A DNA stretch of 64,000 bases from Locusta migratoria (taxonomy: Eukaryota; Arthropoda; Insecta; Orthoptera; Acrididae). Shown here in pieces: positions 1 to 9,432 of this stretch. The translations under genes and the position numbers were made by a program. The stretch's first letter is position 1, and each line of letters begins with the position of its first letter. Under the pieces are notes generated by a model that worked only from the letters and a program-made list of their open reading frames with translations, made no database searches and was not told where the DNA came from. The stretch is taken from positions 354,269,168 to 354,333,167 of the forward strand of contig CM048744.1 of the NCBI GenBank assembly GCA_026315105.1, given 5' to 3'.

Positions 1-80
1 GACGGCAAAAATATCCATGCCCGAGGGGGGATTCGAACCCCCGACCGTAGTGGCCGTGCAGACTGTGACTGACTCGCTGG
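1..80 (-). mobile_element. SINE family A, truncated by window start
   Basis: Family A is a short element with a tRNA-like head. It shows an A box TGGCCGAGGGG, a B box GGTTCGAATCC and a head end CTCGGGCATG, followed by GATATTTGTGCCGTCC and a 3' domain with GACTGATGACCCCGTAG. Here only the head, read on the minus strand, is inside the window. The B-box complement GGGGATTCGAACCCCC is at about 27-42. The 3' domain lies to the left of the window. The head ends near 76-80 where an unrelated repeat begins. Confidence 0.85.
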
Positions 81-188
81 TATTTGTCTGGAGCGATTTA
101 GGGAAGTCACGGAAAACCTAAATCAGGATGGCAGGAAGCGTATTTGAACTGCTGTCATCGTGAATGCGAGTCCGGTGTATTGCCACTA
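81..188 (-). repeat. Interspersed repeat R, partial copy
   Basis: The block has GCGATTTAGGGAAGTCACGG, then CCTAAATCAGGATGG and GAATGCGAGTCC. The same order occurs in diverged form at 30690-30925, so this is an interspersed repeat. The class is not clear to me. The 3' part could be an old tRNA-like domain. Strand is nominal. Confidence 0.55.
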
Positions 189-225
189 ACAGTGAAAGGG
201 TTGTGTGTGGGGGGGGGGGGGGGGG

Positions 226-395
226 TGAAAATCTTTGCGTCGGTGGAATGACCGAGAGTTCTAAGTTCTCCCTCGGGCAAGGGTTTATTTGTTCCCCTTA
301 TCTTAAGTTAATTTAAGTAGTTTGTAAGTCTAGGGACTGATGACCAGAGCAGTTAAGTCCCATAGATTTACAGACATTTGAACATTTTTTTTAAA
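226..395 (+). mobile_element. SINE family B, 5'-truncated
   Basis: Family B has a different tRNA-like head (consensus GTAGCCGAGCGGTCTAAGGCG, then GGAGGTTCGAGTCCTCC), but its 3' domain is the same type as that of family A. This copy has lost most of the head; GACCGAGAGTTCTAAG remains near 248-263. It keeps GTTTGTAAGTCTAGGGACTG, the hairpin arms GGGAC and GTCCC, and the terminal ACATTTGAACATTTT. A run of 17 G lies just upstream, at 209-225. Confidence 0.75.
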
Positions 396-653
396 TCTTC
401 GTACCAAAAATACCCTACTCGGACACTGTAAGGAAGCTTGCGCAGGACAGATGTATACATGTATCTTTTGCATTAAACATCGCGAAATATCGGTGAGAGC
501 CCTTCAGATGGTCTGAATCAGTCTGACTCTTGAGCGATAAATCGCTCTCCAAAACGTAATACTCAAGGAAAGGTTACGCAGCAGATGTGACGAACGCAGT
601 TAGTGGGAAAGCAATGAATTGCATGTAGTGCTGTTCCTATAATTTCCGTTACC

Positions 654-853
654 AAAAAAATTACATATGTTTCTAAATCTTTGGGATTAAACTGCTCTGG
701 TCATCAGTTCCTAGGCTTACAAACTATTTAAACCAACTTATGCTAAGAACAACAAATACACCTATGTCTGAGGGAGGACTCGAACCTCCGACAACGAGCA
801 GCGTCGCGCTCCGCAGCTAGACGCCTTGGGACACTTTGCCACTCCACCGCGTC
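654..853 (-). mobile_element. SINE family B with target duplication
   Basis: This is a nearly full-length copy on the minus strand. The head complement GGACTCGAACCTCC is near 776-789 and the 3' domain is at about 690-730. The 11-bp sequence TTTCCGTTACC occurs at 643-653 and again at 854-864, exactly outside the element. That is the target-site duplication expected of LINE-assisted insertion. Confidence 0.9.
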
Positions 854-864
854 TTTCCGTTACC

Positions 865-2165
865 CAACTTCATTAAAGAGGAGTTGCCGTTTATGAAAGT
901 AAAGACTTAGGTAAATGCCAATATTCATTTTAATTCTTGCAGTGCACAAATTTATGAAGGCCATTACAAAATTTCTAATGGCGTACACAGCAAATATAAT
1001 AATGAAACATTGAACTATATTAGCAGAAGCAATGGTTTGGTGCAAGTTTACAAGAAAATGTGGTTCGTGCAAATCAACTTCCAGACATATTAATACAGTA
1101 CAACATAACAACGAAATCCAGTGATTGCATACTCACGGCGGATAGGGAACATGAGATTACAAAAAACCTGGACTGTCATTTAATCATGAGAAGCCAGCGT
1201 TAATTTACTGAAATGTTAGACAATTTTAACTCCTAACCAGCCATGCCAACAGATTTTCTCAGTGTTATGTGCGTATATACGTGCAGGTTGAGAGTTGCAG
1301 GTGGACATCACGCTCTGAAAGTGAACTGTCCCTCTTCTTACACGTCTGCGGTTCGAGAGTTATCTGTTACCGGAGGTAGAGTCCATCGCCGGAGAGAATA
1401 GCTGCTACTTCAACAAAGTCAGCTGGAAGAATGTAGCTACTACACTGCAGACTGTCATCAGGCTGTCTCTCCTGTGTTTGCATTACTAAGAATCTCCAAC
1501 GAGAAACGTCGCCCACAAGCACAAGGTTCGCATTGCGCTAGCCAACTGTGCGAATTTTTTTCTTCTTAAAGTACTCTCATTCTCCAAATAGTCGCCCTTC
1601 AACGGTCTCCTCTTCCAATTTTATTGTTCAGCTAATCACGAGAAGCGACTTACGTCAGATATTCATGTTCCTAACAATCATTCCACAGCCCTCCCTCAAA
1701 AATTGTGGAAAACCAGTGACAGCTCATTCGCGACTGTCTCTTTTTCAGAGCACCAAAGTCGTAGTTTTGATGTCCCGGGGGTGTAAACGTTCTTTGCCAC
1801 TACAGGATCCTTCTACGAATTCGCTGGCAACAGCACAATGACCTGTGCAGAAAATATACTGACACAAGAGAGAAATTGTAAAACGATCATTACGCCATAA
1901 TTTTAGCATATACGCCGGGAACAATGAGCTTAAATTTCATAGAGTGGCTAATACGAAAGTTACAGCGCTCTTTGCGGCAACCTGTGTAAGCAGTCCAGTA
2001 CACTTTAGAGGGGCCTGTCTATCGTATGTTGTTGTTGAGCTTGAAGTGTTGTATTTAGTGTATATTGTAATATAGTGTCCATTTTCTGTACAATTTTTGC
2101 TGCTGATATATGCCTATAGTGTGTTAAGCATTTAAATGCACACATCCAAGTGATAAAACGACAAG
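865..2165. other. No recognised gene
   Basis: Unassigned sequence. It contains open frames of up to 97 codons (1548-1841, plus), but their composition is ordinary and I see no domain. Nothing repeated elsewhere in the window was noticed. Confidence 0.5.
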
Positions 2166-2167
2166 TA

Positions 2168-3547
2168 CACTCTTGGCCATTAAAATTGCTACACCACGAA
2201 GATAATGTGCTACAGACGCGAAATTTAACCGTCAAGAAGACGACGCTGTGATATGCAAAGGATTAGCTTTTAAGAGCATTCACACAAGGATGGCGCTGGT
2301 GGCGACACCTACAACGTGCTGACATGAGGAAAGTTTCCAACCGATTTCTCATACACAAACAGCAGTTGACCGGCGTTGCCTGGTGAAACGTCGTTGTGAT
2401 GCCTCGTGTAAGGAGGAGAAATGCGTACCATCACGTTTCCGACTTTGATAAAGGTCGGATTGTAGCCTATCGCGATTGTGGTTTATCGTATCGCGACATT
2501 GCTGCTCGCTTTGCTCGCGATCCAATGACTGTTAGCAGAATATGGAATCGGTGGGTTTAGGAGGGCAATACGAAACGCCGTGCTGGATCCCAACGGCCTC
2601 GTGTCACTAGCAGTCGAGATGACAGGCATCTTATCCACACGGCTGTAACGAATCATGAAGCCATGTCTCGATCCCCGAGTCAACAGATGGGGACATTTGC
2701 AAGACAACAACCATCTGCACGAACAGACAAAGTTTGCAGCAGCATGGCTGCGGTTACCCTTGACGCTGCATCACAGACAGGAGCGCCTGCGACGTTGTAC
2801 GCAATGACGAAGCTGGGTGCAAGAATGACAAAACGTCATTTTTCGGACGAATCCAGGTTCTGTTTACAGCATCATGATGGTCGCATCCGTGTTTGGCGAC
2901 ATCGCAGTGAACGCACGTCGGAAGCGTGTATTCGTCATCGCTATAATGGCATATCACCGGGCGTGATGGTATGGGATGCCATTGGTTACATGTCTCGGTT
3001 ACCTCTTGTTCATATCGACGGCACATTGAGCAGTGGCCGTTACATTTCAGATGTATTACAACTCGTGGCTCTACCGTCCATTCGATCCCTGCGAAACCCT
3101 ACATTTCAGCAGGATAATGCACAACCACATGTTGCAGGTCCTGCACGGGCCTTTCTGGACACGGAAAATGTTCGACTGCTGCCCTGGCCAGCACATTCTC
3201 CAGATCTCTCACCGATTGAAAATGTCTGGTCAATAGTGGCCAAGCAACTGGCTCGTCACAATACGCCAGTGACTACTCTTTATGAACTGTGGTATCGTGT
3301 TGAAGCTGCATGGTCATCTGCACCTGTTCACGCCATCCAAGCTCTGTTTGACTCGATGCCCAGGCGTATCAAGGCCATTATTATAGCCAAAGGTGGTAGT
3401 TCTGGGCACTGATTTCTCAGGATCTATGCACCCAAATTGCGTGAAAATGGAATCACATGTCAGTGCTAGTATAATATAATTGTCCAATGAGTAACCGTTA
3501 ATCATCTGCATTTCTGCTTGGTGTAGCAATTTTAATGGCCAGTAGTG
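2168..3547 (+). mobile_element. Tc1-family DNA transposon, complete ends
   Basis: The element has terminal inverted repeats of about 29 bp: the left end has TTGGCCATTAAAATTGCTAC and the right end has the reverse complement GTAGCAATTTTAATGGCC. TA dinucleotides sit outside both ends, at 2166-2167 and 3548-3549, as expected for Tc1/mariner target-site duplication. The length of 1380 bp fits an autonomous Tc1 element. A second copy lies at 12201-13578 (minus) and a truncated one begins at 25643, so the family was active here more than once. Confidence 0.93.
2399..3412 (+). pseudogene. Tc1 transposase, one nonsense codon
   Basis: The chosen ATG at 2399 begins MPRVRRRNAYHHVSDFDKGR and leads into a helix-turn-helix region (GLSYRDIAARFARDPMTVSR). 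The frame runs to the stop at 3410-3412 and is interrupted only by TAG at codon 54 (2558-2560), directly after WNRWV. Catalytic motifs are visible: FSDESRF for the first Asp, QQDNAQPH for the second and SPIENVW for the Glu. There are 34 residues between the second Asp and the Glu, so this is the DD34E type of Tc1. Compared with the sibling at 25643, short deletions around 2725-2760 shift part of the linker before the catalytic core, so the protein is unlikely to work even if the stop were read through. The stretch from 2663 to 3412 is the longest stop-free piece. Confidence 0.9.
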
Positions 3548-3549
3548 TA

Positions 3550-4080
3550 CATCGTACAATGTTTTTCATTGTTTAAACTCAAAATTCCTGACTAATGACA
3601 CAGCTGCTCCAAGAGTGAAGCTTCAGATGACCTATACTGCAATTCCCTTAAAGTACAAACCATAAGAAATGGTAGTTTACTACCCAGTGTTAGTATGTTT
3701 GAGATATTTCTTCCGTTGCTCCTGTGGTTGATGAAAGCACACTTTCGCGTGTCTACGCCTTTGTTAAAAATATTTTTATCTGTTGTTGACAACACTTGAA
3801 CGAGCATGGTTACATGCTACCAATGCAAAGTATGGACCAGTAGTGACAACCAGAATTTTTTTCACTCTTATTTATCTGTGTTCTTTGCAAGAAATGTGTA
3901 CTTTTTAATTAAACATTTCGATGTGGAACGCTTTTGTGGCATCTGATATCTGAGCAATTTCATTGCAGTATTGTCAATTCCATTTTGTTACTAAAATTTC
4001 ACGTACCAAACGTTACTTTGTTAAGCACGAAAGCAAGTTATTAACGACACCTTATTTCGACGGGGAATGCTTTTGTGGCA
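3550..4080. other. No recognised gene
   Basis: AT-rich unassigned sequence between the Tc1 element and a SINE. No coding or RNA signal was recognised. Confidence 0.5.
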
Positions 4081-4091
4081 GATGGCCTAGG

Positions 4092-4296
4092 GCCGGCCGC
4101 GGTGGCCGAGGGGATTGAGGCGCTCCAGTCACGGTCTGCCCGGCCACTACGGTCGGGGCTTCGAATCCCCCCTCGGGCATGTATATTTGTGCCGTCCTTA
4201 GTCTTAGTTAGTTCATAAGTAGTTTGTAAGTTTAGCGACTGATGACCCCGTAGTTAAGTCCCATAGACTATACAAACATTTGAACATTTTGTTGTT
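4092..4296 (+). mobile_element. SINE family A with target duplication
   Basis: Full-length copy starting GCCGGCCGCGG. The 11-bp GATGGCCTAGG is at 4081-4091 and again at 4297-4307. The 3' end is AACATTTTGTTGTT rather than a poly-A tail. Confidence 0.93.
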
Positions 4297-4307
4297 GATG
4301 GCCTAGG

Positions 4308-6412
4308 CGCATTTTTAACTGCAGCTTTTTGTTGTAACTTTCGTCTTTGTACTCAACTTTCGTCCACCAAAATTTAGAACCAAACCCTTTGAGAGCAATT
4401 TTACAAATTTATAGACTTAATACGTTTAGTAAATACCAGAGAAAATGTTTACTAGACTTTATGAAAGCAGTTGTTACAACACATTAACAATAGATACAAA
4501 TCAATGATCATGACTTTTCGTCAAAACAATTATTGTTATTGTATGTTTCGCATCTCCTTTAGGCCCTGTACTTACACTAAAATCAACACACATTCACAGC
4601 TCCACTTTCGTTATTGCAAACCTCAGATAACTGTTATTCGTCGAGATGGAACTGTATTACTGACAGGTTGGTGAGATTTCAATACCGCATTTTCTTTTCT
4701 TCTTTTTTTTTTTTTAGGAAATATACTACCAGGCTCGTCAATTTGCAGATTCGATAAAGTCTGGCGGAACGTGATGCACAGACGTATTCGAGAGTCAATC
4801 TTTATTTAAAAGTGGAACTGTAAGTAGTGGGTGAGGCATACCAACTGTCAGCCGATATCCCAAACATGTTGGATGGCAGTTCAATTTGCCTCAAAAATGG
4901 CGAACCTATCGCCACTGTGAAATTGAAGCTCTTTGGCCGGGACTAAAGGTTTTTATCTGTCAGTAATCACCTTATTCGACCGCTACTAATGTTTGTTGGC
5001 GTGAAAAGTGCTTACGCAACAGAACAAGGAAAGATACAGAAATGAAAAAAATCAGCATAATGAACTACGGTACGTTCAGAGAAATAAACACATGGAAAGG
5101 CAAGGGCAAAAGAAAACGTTTGTTTCGAAACAAACTAAGATCTTTGTGGTTGGCTTGACCTTAGAAGATACGATCATACATTACAACCAGCTTTTACCCG
5201 CGGCTTCGCTCGCGTTGATGTCCTTGCGTACGTGTCAAACACTATCGAAAGTACAATAACTTCGAAACTTCGTTCTTACGATATGACCGGTGTCATCAGC
5301 ATAAAAGAAAAGTTTCCTGTTTAAGCATAAGCCATGTGCAGTATGACGGTAAATAGGCTTACTGCCCTTTTTTATCGAGATGAAACCAAAGGTGTACGTT
5401 ATACACAACGTGTAAATTATGCCAGGATTAAAATGTCATCGTAATAGGTTCGGCGATTTGAAGACGTTGAGTCTTGTATAAGCATTGTATTCATTACATT
5501 GAATCGTTTTACGGCCAACATTTCAACCATTAAAAGTATTTCAATAAATAACTTTGAATCGTGTAAGAATTAACTTCTTTTCCAAGGGGAGTCAAGAGTT
5601 CTGAAGCTCTAAGAGATACGTTGTTAGCTATTCCTTATTTTGAGTTACTTACTTCAATCAACAAATATCTTAAATTACACACTTTTTCAAGTAGCGTATG
5701 TTTTTCTTCAGCGATAAAGCTATCTTCATACCCAGTGTCATCAGATACGGTTAACCGGTTTAGTAGTGAAAGACAGTGCTTCTTTCGCATTTGTAGTAGT
5801 AGTAGTAGTAGTAGTACAGTAGAGTTCCGAAAACTTTACTCTCGGCAACCAGCAGTCCGGATAACTCGGCCACACGCCGTTACACCCCGTGGAATTATTC
5901 CGTGCTCGCATAATGCAGGATACAAGTGAAATCTTAGAATACAGCAGTTACAGACTATGCTATGTATGGGCCAAGGCATCTTTTATTATGCCACCTACAT
6001 TATATTTAAGAATTCTTTCAGCTTCATTAATGCAGTATGTAGATGCGTTTTCATACTAAAAACAGTCGTGATCAAAACTACGGAAGTGCAGTTGTTTACA
6101 GTGGCGTTTAAAATCAGCTTAGGAGTGACGGATAAATAATGAACTTGGCTACAGCAGACAATGACACACATGTGACACAGCTGCGCGCACTCTGCCGCTC
6201 AGTCTGCCTACAGCCTTTGTCTTTTCATAACAGCGTTTTGTGAAGTCCATGGAGTGTAAGTAACGAATATCATTTGTTAGATATTCTCTTACGTTTATTT
6301 TGTGCCATCATTTGTATTGTATTTTAAAGTAGCAATAGAAACTATTTCGTAATAAAATATTAACTATTCATTTTTTTTTATACCGTGCCCGTTAAACACG
6401 GCATTTTCAAAA
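4308..6412. other. No recognised gene; one triplet repeat
   Basis: Unassigned sequence. An AGT triplet run lies at 5792-5816. An 18-bp block CCCGCGGCTTCGCTCGCG at 5197-5214 matches, with one difference, a block inside the Helitron-like element at 21323-21340, but the match does not extend. Open frames up to 102 codons show no domain. Confidence 0.5.
5792..5816. repeat. (AGT)n microsatellite
   Basis: About eight perfect AGT units. Confidence 0.95.
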
Positions 6413-6423
6413 ACTCGGCCAAC

Positions 6424-6619
6424 AAATGTTCAAATGTTTGTACAACTTATGGGACTTGACTACAGGGTCATCAGTCCCTAAGCTTACAAACTACTTATGA
6501 ACTAGCTAAGACTAAAGACGGCACAAATATCCATGCCCGAGGGGGGATTCGAACCCCCGACCGTAGTGGCCGTGCTGACCGTGACTGGAGCGCCAGTCAC
6601 CTCGGCCACCGCGGCCGGC
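6424..6619 (-). mobile_element. SINE family A with target duplication
   Basis: Minus-strand copy bounded by ACTCGGCCAAC at 6413-6423 and 6620-6630. Its 3' end, towards 6424, reads in complement as CATTTGTT without poly-A. Confidence 0.93.
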
Positions 6620-6630
6620 ACTCGGCCAAC

Positions 6631-7121
6631 GTTCGGTCTACATTAGACCGAGTTTTCGGGGCTCTACTGTATATGGATATAGAAATAAATGGCGTAATAC
6701 TGCAGAAAGATTATACAACAAAATTTCTACAAAGTAAATGGCCAAATGTAAAGTAACGAGTTTATGAAAACTATGAAATAATTCTAGCCTAAATTATGTT
6801 GCACTACCCAATGTTTAACTGATTGTTGAAATTTGTCGATTTAAGATATAGTCTAAGTGCTACAAGACATTCCGGACGACCAATGTAGAAAAATAAGTTG
6901 TTCTCACTTGTATTTTTCGTCGGTCCCCATCCACTAATGAAGCAAAGACGGCTGTTGAAGTCGTTCAGCAGTCTGGAAGTGGAACACAAACTGAAAATAC
7001 GCCAGGGACATGCGGCTGTTAAGCGAGACACACTTGACGTTGCGTAAGGCCAATTAATTCGGCCGTTGAGTGCTTCCGGCGGGCTGCGTGGCTCGCCAGG
7101 AGAACCTAGGGCACGCGCGGG

Positions 7122-7174
<53 letters not shown>

Positions 7175-7345
7175 CGCGCGGACTTCAATCGGATGTTTTG
7201 CAATAATCGGGAATAGTGTGCAAATTTCGGGGAGATTCCAAAATGTTCGGGAACATCCCATATCATTATAGAACACAGTCAAATGTCGTGGAATGTTCTG
7301 GAACATTGTGGACCTTTTGAAGTCTTTTTGGTATGTTCTGTGCTA
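6631..7345. other. No recognised gene; dinucleotide tract
   Basis: Unassigned. It holds a TG run (about 7124-7166) that passes into a CG run (to about 7180). The text around 7230-7315 contains repeated GGAATGTTCTGGAACATT-like words, giving short palindromes. Open frames here are driven by the dinucleotide run. Confidence 0.6.
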
Positions 7346-7434
7346 TTTGTGGTTGTTGTTGTGGTCTTCAGTCCCGAGACTGGTTTGATGCAGCTCTCCA
7401 CCTTACTCTATCCTGAGCAAGACTCTTCATCTCT

Positions 7435-7634
7435 GCCGGCCGCGGTGGCCGAGGTGACTGAGGCGCTCCAGTCACGGTCAGCACGGCCACTACGGTCGGG
7501 CGTTCGAATCCCCCCTCGGGCATGGATATTTGTGCCGTCCTAGTTCGTAAGTAGTTCATAAGTAGTTTGTAAGTTTAGGGACTGATGACCCCGTAGTTAA
7601 GTCCCATAAGCTTAACAAACATTTGAACATTTGA
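7435..7634 (+). mobile_element. SINE family A inserted in the LINE
   Basis: The 13-bp ACTCTTCATCTCT stands at 7422-7434 and 7635-7647. Removing the SINE and one duplicate restores continuous LINE sequence. The SINE is therefore younger than the LINE insertion. Confidence 0.96.
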
Positions 7635-7736
7635 ACTCTTCATCTCTTCATAAGACCTGCAACCTACATGCATTTGAATCTGCTTAGTGTATTCATCTCT
7701 TTGTCTCCCTCTATGATTTTTACCCCACACACTTCC

Positions 7737-8323
7737 CTAACACGCTAAATTCACGATTCCTTTATGTCTAAGAATCTGTCCTACTAGTCGATCCCTTCTT
7801 TTAGTCAAATTCTTTTTCTCCCCTATTCTGTTCAGTACCTGTTCATTAGTTACGCAATCAACCCACCTAATCTTCAGCATTCTACTGTAGCACCACATTT
7901 GGAAAGCCTCTATCCTCTTCCTGTTCGCACTGTCTATCGTCCATGTTTTACTGCCATACAAGGCAACACTCCACACAAATGCCTTCAGAAAGGACTTCCT
8001 TACGCGTAAATTAATATTCGATGTTAAATTTATCTTTTTAAAAAACGCTTTTGTTCCCATTGTCATTCTGCATTTTATATCCTCTGTACTGCGACCGTCG
8101 CATGTTATTTTTCTGCCCAAGTAACAAAACTCATCTACCACCATTATTGTTTCGTTACCTAATCTAATTCCTTCGGCATCGCCCGATTTTCTTATACTGC
8201 ACTCCATTACCCTTGTTTTGCTCTTGTTAATGATCATTTTATATGCACCTTTCGACACACTGTCCATTCCGTTTAACTGCTTTTCCAGGTCCTTTGCTGT
8301 CTCTGACAGAATTACAATGTCAT
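7737..8323 (-). pseudogene. RTE-like reverse transcriptase, C-terminal fragment
   Basis: The longest clean frame (8267 down to 7737, 176 codons) begins MDSVSKGAYKMIINKSKTRV. It contains VDEFCYLGRKIT, SFLKAFVWSVALYGSKTWTI and RDRLVGQILRHKGIVNLA. This matches the region C-terminal to the catalytic box in RTE-like LINE polyproteins, as far as I recall that family. The catalytic FADD box itself falls in the inverted duplication at 8285-8374 and is not in a usable frame. There is no start of its own; the frame is part of a larger protein. Confidence 0.82.
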
Positions 8324-8374
8324 TGCGTTTTGCCGATGATATTGTAATTCTGTCAGAGACAGCAAAGGACCTGG
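8285..8374. repeat. 34-bp perfect inverted duplication inside LINE
   Basis: The arms at 8285-8318 and 8341-8374 are perfect reverse complements (CCAGGTCCTTTGCTG on one side, CAGCAAAGGACCTGG on the other). They extend inward by five more bases with one mismatch, leaving a loop of about 12. The plus-strand arm encodes the FADD-ILSETAKDLE segment of the RT, reversed relative to the rest of the LINE. Confidence 0.95.
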
Positions 8375-8774
8375 AGCTTTAAATCCTTCTCCAAATTTCT
8401 CCTTGTTTTCCTTTATAGCTTGCTCATTGTACAAATTGAATAACATTGGAGAAAGGCTACAACCCTGTCTTACATCCTTTCCAACCTCTCATGCCCTTCA
8501 ACTCTGACGACCGCTGCCTGGTTTTTGTAAAAGTTGCATATAACCTTCCGTTCCCTATATTTTACTCCTGCTGATTTCAGAATTTGAACTAGTGTATTCG
8601 AATCAAAATTGTCAAAAGCTTTTTCCAAATGTAGAAAAGCGCCTTTCCTTTATCTTCTAAGATAAGCCCTAAAGTGAGTATTGCCTCATGTGTTCCTGCA
8701 TTTCTCCTGAATCCAAACTGATCTACCTCGGCTTGTACCAGCTTTTCCATCTTTCTTGGAGCTACCTGTAATCT

Positions 8775-9215
8775 GTGTGACTTATGAGTTACGATATTTT
8801 ACCTGCTGTTTGTCGTCGCCAGCCTGCGTTGCGGAAGGCGAAGCAAAAGTTCATTGTTTACTGAAAAGTGACAGGCAAAGAGAGAAAAATTCCTAACATA
8901 CTGCGTTTTGATAACATTTCTCAGATGTCGCGCTAGAATGCAGTGGCGCAGCCAGGATTTGGTCCTGGGGGATGGGCGCTCGTTTTTTATAAATAAAGCC
9001 GACTTGAGAGGTGCCCCCCCCCCCCTTGGCCAATGACTCTCCCTCCCCTCCATCTCCCCCCCCCCCCCCCCCACACACACACCGGTGATATTAGGTTCTG
9101 CATTCCAAATTTATTACCCAAATATGGTTTTTCCACTTGATATTAACATTAAATATCTTTTATTTCATGTTTTGTAAATTGTTTTATAAAGCCTCCCTCC
9201 AAGCTGGCCAAAAGT
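8775..9215. other. No recognised gene; poly-C tracts
   Basis: Unassigned. C runs at about 9018-9026 and 9057-9072 generate glycine-rich open frames on the minus strand that I take as artefacts of composition. Confidence 0.55.
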
Positions 9216-9229
9216 ACTCTTCTTTCCAA

Positions 9230-9418
9230 AATGTTCAAATGTTTTGTGGGACTTAACTACGGGGTCATCAGTCCCTAAACTTACAAACTACTTATGAACT
9301 AGCTACAACTAAGGACGGCACAAATATCCATGCCCGAGGGGGTATTCGAACCCCCGACCGTTGTGGCCTTGCAGGCCGTGACTGAAGCGCCTCAGTCCCC
9401 TCGGCCACTGCGGCCGGC
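9230..9418 (-). mobile_element. SINE family A with target duplication
   Basis: Bounded by the 14-bp ACTCTTCTTTCCAA at 9216-9229 and 9419-9432, the longest SINE target duplication in the window. Confidence 0.95.
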
Positions 9419-9432
9419 ACTCTTCTTTCCAA

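Larger units (their letters stand above)
7346..8770 (-). mobile_element. RTE-like LINE, 5'-truncated and rearranged
   Basis: The element reads on the minus strand, with its 3' end at the left: GTTGTTGTTGTGG then TCTTCAGTC, the complement of a CAA-repeat tail. Moving right it covers the C-terminal part of the reverse transcriptase (RT) ORF and upstream RT segments (complement of GGAGAAATTTGGAGAAGG and CAGGGTTGTAGCC). The 5' boundary near 8770 is uncertain. Related copies are at 27290, 37201 and 47225. A family A SINE interrupts it and a short inverted duplication lies at the RT active-site region. I found no clear target duplication. The RTE label comes from the protein C terminus and is from memory. 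Confidence 0.8.

Noticed and set aside
5197..5214. Second Helitron-like copy
   Set aside because: Only an 18-bp GC-rich word matches 21323-21340; no extension, no CTAG end.
7570..7610. CTGATGA in the SINE 3' domain suggested a hammerhead ribozyme core
   Set aside because: The partner GAAA segment and the third stem are missing in every copy I compared. The element forms a simple hairpin instead.
8799..9080. Glycine-rich minus-strand open frames
   Set aside because: Produced by the poly-C tracts.
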